NCBI RefSeq assembly: GCF_000224005.2
Contig: NZ_CP007031.1
Span: 3,678,001 to 3,742,000, forward strand
Direction of reading: 5' to 3'
Source: Marichromatium purpuratum 984
GTDB lineage: Bacteria > Pseudomonadota > Gammaproteobacteria > Chromatiales > Chromatiaceae
DNA: 64,000 nt
Below the pieces are notes generated by a model, which saw only the letters and a program-made list of their open reading frames with translations, ran no database searches and was not told the origin of the DNA. Shown here one piece after another: positions 57,989-64,000 of the stretch. A program made the translations under genes and the position numbers. Positions within the stretch are counted from its first letter, which is position 1, and every line of letters starts with the position of its first letter.

Positions 57989-59841
57989 GCGCGGGCGCCC
58001 TCCGGCGCGATCACCGGGCTCTGCCACTCAGGCAACAGCCCCTGCAGCAGCGCCCGCGCGGTGCGCTCGTCACCAGCCGTGGCGCTGCGGCACAGCGCCG
58101 CGAGGCGATCTGGATCGAGCGCGACCCCGGCGCCGCGCGCGGCGCGGATCTTCGGATGCGCGGTCTCGACCAGGTCCTCGCCGTCGTAGAACAGCTCCTC
58201 GTAGAGCTTCTCGCCGGGGCGCAGGCCGACATACTCGATGGCCACGTCGACGCCGGGTTCGCGCCCGGCGAGCCGGATCATCTGTTCGGCGAGATAGGCG
58301 ATGCGGATCGGCTCGCCCATGTCGAGGACGAAGATCTCGCCGCCCGCGCCGATCGCCGCCGCCTGCATGATCAGCTGGCAGGCCTCGGGGATGGTCATGA
58401 AGAAGCGCTCGATCTCGGGGTGGGTGACGGTGAGCGGACCGCCGCGTTCGAGCTGGCGACGGAACAGCGGCACCACGCTCCCGGCCGAGCCGAGCACGTT
58501 GCCGAAGCGCACGGTGATGAAGCGACAGCCCTCGGCGCGATCGAGGCGCTGGCACAGCGCCTCGGCCAACCGCTTGGTCGCGCCCATCACGTTGGCCGGA
58601 TGCACCGCCTTGTCGGTGGAGATCAGCACGAAGCGCTCGCAGGCATGGGCGACCGCCGCCTCGGCCACCACCCGGGTGCCGCCGACATTGTTGCGCACCG
58701 CCACCCCGACTTGATCCTCGAGCATCGGTACGTGCTTGTAGGCGGCGGCGTGGAAGACGATCGCCGGGCGCTCGGCGGCGAACAGGGCATCGATCGCGGT
58801 GGCGTCGGTGACGTCGAGCAGGTGGCGCGAGAAGGCCAGTCCGGGATGGCGCTCGCGCAGCTCCAGCTCGATGCGATAGAGGTTGTACTCGCAGCTATCG
58901 ACCAGGATCAGTCGCTCGGGGGCGGCGCCGGCGAGCTGGCGCACCAGCTCCGAGCCGATCGAGCCGCCGGCGCCAGTGATCAGGATCGCCCGTCCCGAGA
59001 GCCCGGCGCAGATCCCGTCCCAGTCGAGCCGCACCGGGTCGCGCCCGAGCAGGTCCTCGATCGACACCGGGCGCAGCTGGCCAATGCTGACCTCGCCACG
59101 CATCAGGCTGGCCAGCTCGGGCACGGTACGGAAGGCCACCCCGGCGCGCTCGCACAGCGCCACCAGGCGGCGCATCTGTCGCGCCCCGGCGCTCGGCACC
59201 GCCAGCAGCACCAGCTCGACGTCGTGACGCGCAGCCAGCGCCGGCAGCGCCGTGGTCGACCCCAGCACCGGCACGCCGTGGACCTCGCTGCCCTGACGGC
59301 GCAGCTTGTCGTCGAGGAAGCCGATCGGGACATAGGCGCGGCGCGGGTCGCGCAGCATGTCGCGCACCAGCATCTCGCCGGCACGCCCGGCGCCGACGAT
59401 CAGCACCCGCTGACCGCCGGAGAGGTCGAGCTTGCGATCCTTGAGCCAGCGATAGAGCAGCCGCGGCCCGGCCAGCAGCGCCAGCTGCAGACCGAGATAG
59501 ATCACCGGCACCGAGCGCGGCAGCGCCAGCGAGCGGTTGACGATGAAGAGCGTCGCGATCACCAGCAGCGAGCCGACTACCACCGCCTTGAGGATGCGGA
59601 TCAGGTCCGGCAGCGAGGCAAAGCGCCACACCCCGCGATAGAGCCCGAAGCCCCAATAGACGCTGCCCTGCACCAGCATCACCCAGGGCAGCGCCTGCAG
59701 CGCCCCGGCGAGGAACTCGGGGGGGATCTCACCGAGGTTGAAGCGCAGCCAGTAGGCCAGCAGCCAGGCCGCGGGGATGGTGATGAGATCGTGGGCGAAG
59801 GCGGCGGTGCGCGAGCGCAGCCGGTCGAGCACCGGGTTCAT
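57967..59841 (-). CDS. Membrane-bound UDP-sugar 4,6-dehydratase (WbpM/FlaA1 family)
   Basis: 624 residues. Four N-terminal hydrophobic segments and a CoA-binding-like domain ([18 protein letters not shown] at about 150) precede the short-chain dehydrogenase domain with [20 protein letters not shown] at about 300. In the catalytic site Ser is in VLISTDKA and the usual Tyr is replaced by Met ([11 protein letters not shown]), the SMK triad known for WbpM. It makes 4-keto-6-deoxy UDP-sugars for surface polysaccharide. ATGA overlap with the upstream transferase gene. Confidence 0.9.
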   Translation of the reverse strand: MNPVLDRLRSRTAAFAHDLITIPAAWLLAYWLRFNLGEIPPEFLAGALQALPWVMLVQGSVYWGFGLYRGVWRFASLPDLIRILKAVVVGSLLVIATLFIVNRSLALPRSVPVIYLGLQLALLAGPRLLYRWLKDRKLDLSGGQRVLIVGAGRAGEMLVRDMLRDPRRAYVPIGFLDDKLRRQGSEVHGVPVLGSTTALPALAARHDVELVLLAVPSAGARQMRRLVALCERAGVAFRTVPELASLMRGEVSIGQLRPVSIEDLLGRDPVRLDWDGICAGLSGRAILITGAGGSIGSELVRQLAGAAPERLILVDSCEYNLYRIELELRERHPGLAFSRHLLDVTDATAIDALFAAERPAIVFHAAAYKHVPMLEDQVGVAVRNNVGGTRVVAEAAVAHACERFVLISTDKAVHPANVMGATKRLAEALCQRLDRAEGCRFITVRFGNVLGSAGSVVPLFRRQLERGGPLTVTHPEIERFFMTIPEACQLIMQAAAIGAGGEIFVLDMGEPIRIAYLAEQMIRLAGREPGVDVAIEYVGLRPGEKLYEELFYDGEDLVETAHPKIRAARGAGVALDPDRLAALCRSATAGDERTARALLQGLLPEWQSPVIAPEGARACLPPPS

Positions 59842-60884
59842 GCGCGCCCCCCCGCAGCGGCGCGCTCGACCAGCCCGACCTTGAGGTGCACCAGCAGATA
59901 GATCGCGCACCAGGCACCGATCACCAGCCACTGGTCGCGCGCCACCAGCCCCGGCGCGGCGACCGCGCAGGCGCTGGCGGCGGCCATCAGCAGCTGGGCG
60001 CGCAACAGGGTGCGGCGGTGCGACCAGCCGGCGAGCACCAGGCGCTGGTAGTGGTGCGAGCGATGCGCCTGCCACACCCGCTCGCCGCGCGCGAGCCGTA
60101 CGAGCAGGGTCCAGGTGGCATCGACCACGAAAGGCGAGAAGGCGAGCAGCGCCACCCACAGCGGGAACAGGCCGAGCTGCGCGCCCCACAGCGCCAGGGC
60201 CGCCGCCAGCAGCCCCAGCGAGGCTGAGCCGACGTCACCGAGGAAGATCCGCGCCGGTGGGAAATTGCCGCTGAGGAAGCCGGCACCGGCAGCGGCCACA
60301 CAACCGGCGACGACGGCATAGCCCGGCTCGCCGCCGTTCCAGCCGAGCAGCGCCAGGGCGCCGAAGCCGAACAGGGTCATGCTCGCCGCCAGCCCGTCCA
60401 TGCCGTCCATGAAGTTGTAGAGATTGGTCATCCACACCACCGCCAGCAGGGTCAGCGGCAGGCTCGCGACCAGCGGCAGCGCCCAGGCCACCCCGGGCAG
60501 CTCGACCACGCCCCAGCGCAGCCCGGCGGCGATCAGCACCAGCGCGCCGAGCACCTGGGCGAGCAGCCGCCAGCGCGGCGCGACCTCGCCGAGGTCGTCG
60601 ACGAAGGCGACCACCGCCACCGGCGCCAGCGCCAGCGCGATCCAGCCAAGCGTGCCCGGCACCAGCCCCGGCACGGCGAGCACGAGCAGCGGCAGCGCCA
60701 GCCCCAGCAACACCGCCAGGCCACCGGTACGAGGCACCGGCGCGCTGTGCAACGAGCGGGCGTTGGGGACGTCAAGTGCGCCGAACCGGGTGCCGGCGCG
60801 CGCAGACAGCCAACGCGTGGCGAGCGCGCTGAGGAGCAGGGCGGCGAGCACCGCCGCGGCGAGGATCGGGGTCTGTGGGATCAT
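59838..60884 (-). CDS. Undecaprenyl-phosphate sugar-1-phosphate transferase (WecA/WbpL-like)
   Basis: 348 residues, about 10 hydrophobic segments, of the MraY/WecA (glycosyltransferase family 4) family. Catalytic loops: DVPNARSLHSAPVPRTGG, VVAFVDDLGEV (the paired Asp), NLYNFMDGMDGLAAS, GNFPPARIFLGDVGS and the C-terminal HRSHHYQRLV. It starts O-antigen or capsule repeat units on the lipid carrier. Its pairing with the WbpM-like gene mirrors O-antigen clusters. The stop overlaps the dehydratase start. Confidence 0.9.
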   Translation of the reverse strand: MIPQTPILAAAVLAALLLSALATRWLSARAGTRFGALDVPNARSLHSAPVPRTGGLAVLLGLALPLLVLAVPGLVPGTLGWIALALAPVAVVAFVDDLGEVAPRWRLLAQVLGALVLIAAGLRWGVVELPGVAWALPLVASLPLTLLAVVWMTNLYNFMDGMDGLAASMTLFGFGALALLGWNGGEPGYAVVAGCVAAAGAGFLSGNFPPARIFLGDVGSASLGLLAAALALWGAQLGLFPLWVALLAFSPFVVDATWTLLVRLARGERVWQAHRSHHYQRLVLAGWSHRRTLLRAQLLMAAASACAVAAPGLVARDQWLVIGAWCAIYLLVHLKVGLVERAAAGGRA

Positions 60885-60944
60885 CTCGGGGTCGTTCGGG
60901 ATCGGCGCCCGACGCGGGCCGGGCGCGGTTGCTTCGGGAAGGGG

Positions 60945-61499
60945 TCAGGCGGCGCGTGTCAGCCCCGTCTCGACCTGGGCGCGACACTCGCTGCCCTGCA
61001 GCAGTTCGAGCAGCTCCAGGGCAAAATCCATCGCGGTGCCGGGGCCACGGCCGGTGACCACCTTGCCATCGATCACCACCGGGGCGTCGACCAGTTCGGC
61101 ACGCGGGAAGTCGGCGGCATTGAGCGCACCCGGGTAGTGGGTGGCGCGCCGTTCGTCGAGCAGCCCGAGGCTGGCCAACGCCTTGGGCGCGGCGCAGATC
61201 GCGGCGGTATAGGCGCCGGCGGCGTGGTGACGCTGGAGCAGGGCGCGCACCCGCGGATCCTGATCGAGATGATCGGCACCGGGCAGGCCGCCGGGCAGCA
61301 CCACCATGTCGAACTGCTCGTCGACGACCGCGTCGAGATCGGTGTCGGCCACCAGCACGGTGCCGTGACTGGCGGTGACCTCGCGGGCGCCGAGCGCGGC
61401 CGTCACCACCTCGACCTCGCCGCGCCGCAGCAGATCGATGATGGTCACCGCCTCGAGCTCCTCGAGACCTTCGGCGAGCGGGACGAGTACCCTGGGCAT
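60945..61499 (-). CDS. DJ-1/PfpI family protein (YajL-like)
   Basis: 184 residues. The flavodoxin-like fold of DJ-1. The redox-sensitive nucleophile Cys lies in AAICAAPKAL, and the Glu that stabilises it in EGLEELEAV. The N-terminal PRVLVPLAEGLEELE is typical of the YajL/ThiJ branch. Such proteins are proposed to repair glycated proteins or act as chaperones. It is an isolated gene, 60 bases after the wec-like gene start and 54 bases before ctp end. Confidence 0.9.
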   Translation of the reverse strand: MPRVLVPLAEGLEELEAVTIIDLLRRGEVEVVTAALGAREVTASHGTVLVADTDLDAVVDEQFDMVVLPGGLPGADHLDQDPRVRALLQRHHAAGAYTAAICAAPKALASLGLLDERRATHYPGALNAADFPRAELVDAPVVIDGKVVTGRGPGTAMDFALELLELLQGSECRAQVETGLTRAA

Positions 61500-61553
61500 G
61501 GCTTGACACTCCTTAACTTGCAGTGATGGATGGATCGGCGGCGTGGGGCGCGC

Positions 61554-62921
61554 TCAGTCGACGCGTGACCGCCCGAGGATGTTGACACCCTTGAGCACGT
61601 TGAGCGCCTCGAGCAACTGGTAGTCGTCGCGGGCGCGCAACGGCGTCGGCTCGACCTCCGCGTCGAGCGGCTCGGTGGTCGCGGCCTCGGCGGGCTCGTC
61701 CTCCTCGACCGGAACCGTCCCGTCCTCGTCCGGATCGTCGAGATGACGCACCAGATCGGCCTCCTTGAGCGGCTCCACGCCGACGCCGACGAGGGGGCGG
61801 AACTCGCCGCGCTCGAGCAGGATGTCGGGGCTGATCCCCTGGGCCTGGATGGAGCGCCCGGAGGGGGTGTAGTAGCGCGCTGTGGTGAGCTTGAGCGCGG
61901 TCTCGTTATCGACCGGGACGATGGTCTGCACCGAGCCCTTGCCGAAGGTCTGGGCGCCCATAACGATGGCGCGACGCTGATCCTGCAGCGCGCCGGCGAC
62001 GATCTCCGAGGCCGAGGCGCTGCCACCATTGACCAGCACCACCAGGGGCGCCCCGTCGAGCACATCGTCGGGACCGGCCTTGAAGTCGAGCCGGCTGCTC
62101 GGGTCACGCCCCTGGGTATAGACGATCAACCCGCCGGTGAGGAAGGCATCGCTCACCCCGACGGCGCTGTTGAGCACGCCGCCGGGGTTGTTGCGCAGGT
62201 CGAGCACCAGCCCCGCGAGCGGGGTCTCGCCCGCCTTCAGCGTCTCGATCGCCGCGGTCATGTCCTCGGCGGTGCGCGACTGGAAGTGGGCGATGCGGAC
62301 ATAGCCGTAACCGGGCTCGAGCACCCGGCTCCTGACGCTCTCGACCTGGATGACGGCGCGCTCGAGGGTCAGCTCCAGCGGCGCCTCCTCGCCCTCGCGC
62401 ATCAGCGTCAGCACCACCTCCGTGCCGGGCTCTCCGCGCATCAGCTCGACGGCGTCGTTGAGGCTCATCCCCTTCACCGGCTTGTGATCGATGCGCACGA
62501 TCAGGTCGCCGGCCAACAGCCCGGCGCGCTGCGCCGGAGTGTCGTCGATCGGCGCGATCACCTTGACGAAGCCGTCCTCCATGCCGACCTCGATGCCGAG
62601 TCCGCCGAACTCGCCGCTGGTACCGACCCGCAGGTCGCGGTACTCCTCGGCGTCGAGATAGGCCGAGTGCGGATCGAGCCCGGCGAGCATGCCGCGGATG
62701 GCGCTCTCGAGCAGCGAGCCGTCGTCGACTGATTCGACATAGTCGGTCTTGATGCGACCGAAGACCTCGGCGAAGGTGCGCAGCTCGTCGAGCGGCAACG
62801 CCTCGGCGGCGGTGTCAGCGGCGGCGGTCTGATCGCCTGCGGACTCGGCGGCGTAGGCCGACGGACCGACAGCGAGCAACAACCCCAGGGCCAGGGCGAG
62901 CGAACGAGGCATGATCATCAT
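61554..62921 (-). CDS. ctpA: S41 family carboxy-terminal processing peptidase
   Basis: 455 residues. Signal peptide (about 1-26, LALALGLLLAVGPSAYA), then a helical N-terminal part, a PDZ domain (about 95-185, GLGIEVGMEDGFVKVIAP) and the S41 protease domain. The catalytic Ser is in NGGSASASEIVAGAL and the Lys about 25 residues on in QTFGKGSVQ. It trims periplasmic or envelope proteins. The start overlaps the stop of the EnvC-like gene by ATGA. Three in-frame ATGs lie within 9 bases; the first fits the coupling. Confidence 0.93.
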   Translation of the reverse strand: MMIMPRSLALALGLLLAVGPSAYAAESAGDQTAAADTAAEALPLDELRTFAEVFGRIKTDYVESVDDGSLLESAIRGMLAGLDPHSAYLDAEEYRDLRVGTSGEFGGLGIEVGMEDGFVKVIAPIDDTPAQRAGLLAGDLIVRIDHKPVKGMSLNDAVELMRGEPGTEVVLTLMREGEEAPLELTLERAVIQVESVRSRVLEPGYGYVRIAHFQSRTAEDMTAAIETLKAGETPLAGLVLDLRNNPGGVLNSAVGVSDAFLTGGLIVYTQGRDPSSRLDFKAGPDDVLDGAPLVVLVNGGSASASEIVAGALQDQRRAIVMGAQTFGKGSVQTIVPVDNETALKLTTARYYTPSGRSIQAQGISPDILLERGEFRPLVGVGVEPLKEADLVRHLDDPDEDGTVPVEEDEPAEAATTEPLDAEVEPTPLRARDDYQLLEALNVLKGVNILGRSRVD

Positions 62922-64000
62922 GAGGCGGGGATCTCTCGATCGATGATGGACGCGGCGACGCGGCGGCCGACCGGCGCACCGCAGACATCCCTGATGGCGT
63001 AAGGATCGCATGTTTCCGCACGCGCCGACAGCGCCGCCCCGGGCAATGGCGCATTGGACGATGCGTACGGCGGCATGTTCCCGGCGAGCGGGACTCGATC
63101 GAGCGCCGCGCGTCCTCCGGGACGACGGCACCACTGGACCGGATCCTGCGGCTTGCCATTGCGCCGGATGGCGAAATAGAGCGCCGGGCGCGACTGGCCG
63201 CCGCTGCTGCCACTGAGCGCGATCACCTCGCCGGCGCCGACCCACTCGCCGACCTCCTTGGTCAGCGCCTGGTTGTGGCCATAGAGACTCATGAAACCGT
63301 CGCCGTGCTCGAGCACCAGCAGCAGCCCGAAACCACGCAGCCAGTCGGCATAGACCACCCGGCCGTCGTAGACCGCGCGCACCTCCTCGCCGGCCTCGGC
63401 GGCGAGCAGCACGCCGTCCCAGCGTAACTGGGAGTCGGCCTTGCGACTGCCGAAACCGGCCAACACCCGACCCTCGAGCAGTGGCCAGGTCAGCCGCCCC
63501 TTGCGCGCGACGAAGGGGTCGCGACGGATCTCGAGTTCGGCCTCGATAGCGGCGCGCTGACGCAGGTGCTCGATCAGCCGACGCAGCGTCTCGGCATCGG
63601 CGCGGCGCGCGGCGAGATCGTCGCGACGCGCGGCGATCGCCGTCTCGAGCGCGGCGAGAACCGTCTCGCGCTCGTCCTGGGCGGCCTCCAGCCGGGCGCG
63701 CGTCGCGCCACGCTCGGCGCCGAGCGTGGCCAGCCGCGCGGCCTGCTCGGTGGCGGCTGCGGCGAGCGCGGCGAGCCGCGCGATCTCGCCGCGCACCCGC
63801 TCGATGCGTCGCACCCGATCGCGGTTGAGATAGGCGAAGTAGGACAGCACTCGCCCGGCGCGAACCGGGTCCTCCTGATTGAGCAGCAACCGCAACCGGT
63901 CGGCGCGCCCGGCCACATGCGCGGTACGCACCAGCTCGGCAAGATCGTCGAGCTGATCGTCGAGTGCGGCGCGCGCCGCGAGTCGACGCTGCGCGAGCGC
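62918..64000 (-). CDS. envC: EnvC-like murein hydrolase activator, LytM domain (5' end outside window)
   Basis: About 360 visible residues, open to the right edge. The N-terminal part is a long coiled coil (RIERVRGEIARLAALAAAAT and on), the usual FtsEX-docking region. The C-terminal LytM/M23 domain (ITGR-like blocks AGFGSRKADSQLRWDG, HGDGFMSLYGHNQAL and GSSGGQSRPALYFAIR) lacks the first His of active metallopeptidases (WDG in place of HxG). As in EnvC of E. coli, it should activate amidases rather than cut. An extra 60-residue tail follows. It is translationally coupled to ctpA. Confidence 0.9.
   Translation of the reverse strand, partial: ALAQRRLAARAALDDQLDDLAELVRTAHVAGRADRLRLLLNQEDPVRAGRVLSYFAYLNRDRVRRIERVRGEIARLAALAAAATEQAARLATLGAERGATRARLEAAQDERETVLAALETAIAARRDDLAARRADAETLRRLIEHLRQRAAIEAELEIRRDPFVARKGRLTWPLLEGRVLAGFGSRKADSQLRWDGVLLAAEAGEEVRAVYDGRVVYADWLRGFGLLLVLEHGDGFMSLYGHNQALTKEVGEWVGAGEVIALSGSSGGQSRPALYFAIRRNGKPQDPVQWCRRPGGRAALDRVPLAGNMPPYASSNAPLPGAALSARAETCDPYAIRDVCGAPVGRRVAASIIDREIPAS

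Overview
The window is GC-rich bacterial chromosome. Gene content points to a gammaproteobacterium: waaA/hldE lipopolysaccharide genes, a pilMNOPQ-aroK-aroB block, type II secretion genes, gltBD, and envC-ctpA. The CusA-like pump paired with a DUF3240 protein and the hydrogenase-4-like complex fit a purple sulfur bacterium of the Chromatiales best, but that assignment is inference. No tRNA, rRNA or CRISPR array was seen.

Layout. From 1 to 6.3 kb are plus-strand housekeeping genes: the 3' part of an RND metal pump, a DUF3240 partner, a small secreted protein, a CPA2 cation/proton antiporter, protein-L-isoaspartate methyltransferase and an isochorismatase-like hydrolase. From 6.4 to 15.5 kb lies an accessory region built from insertion sequences: a decayed IS3-type element, two inverted 914-bp IS5-type copies, two inverted IS701-type copies of about 1.39 kb, and a solo IS5 end. 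Between them sit an AT-rich island with two unrecognised membrane-protein genes (8.7 to 10.7 kb) and a formylglycine-generating-enzyme-type gene broken by the insertions.

From 15.5 to 64 kb almost everything is on the minus strand: waaA-hldE; a c-di-GMP response regulator beside an HDOD histidine kinase; a polysaccharide deacetylase; a six-subunit complex-I-like (hydrogenase-4-related) membrane operon headed by a small XRE regulator; a hydantoinase-like ATPase coupled to a histone-deacetylase-like enzyme; two PilU-type ATPases; gltB-gltD; aroB, aroK and pilMNOPQ; gspE to gspK; a WbpM-like dehydratase with a WecA-like transferase; a DJ-1 protein; a Ctp protease; and an EnvC-like protein cut by the window end. 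Many neighbours overlap by ATGA, so the operons are tightly coupled.

Main points of interest: the AT-rich two-gene membrane cassette, the nested IS5/IS701 insertions with a readable 5-bp target duplication, the complex-I-like operon whose large subunit lacks nickel-binding CxxC pairs, and the HDOD kinase next to a GGDEF-EAL response regulator.
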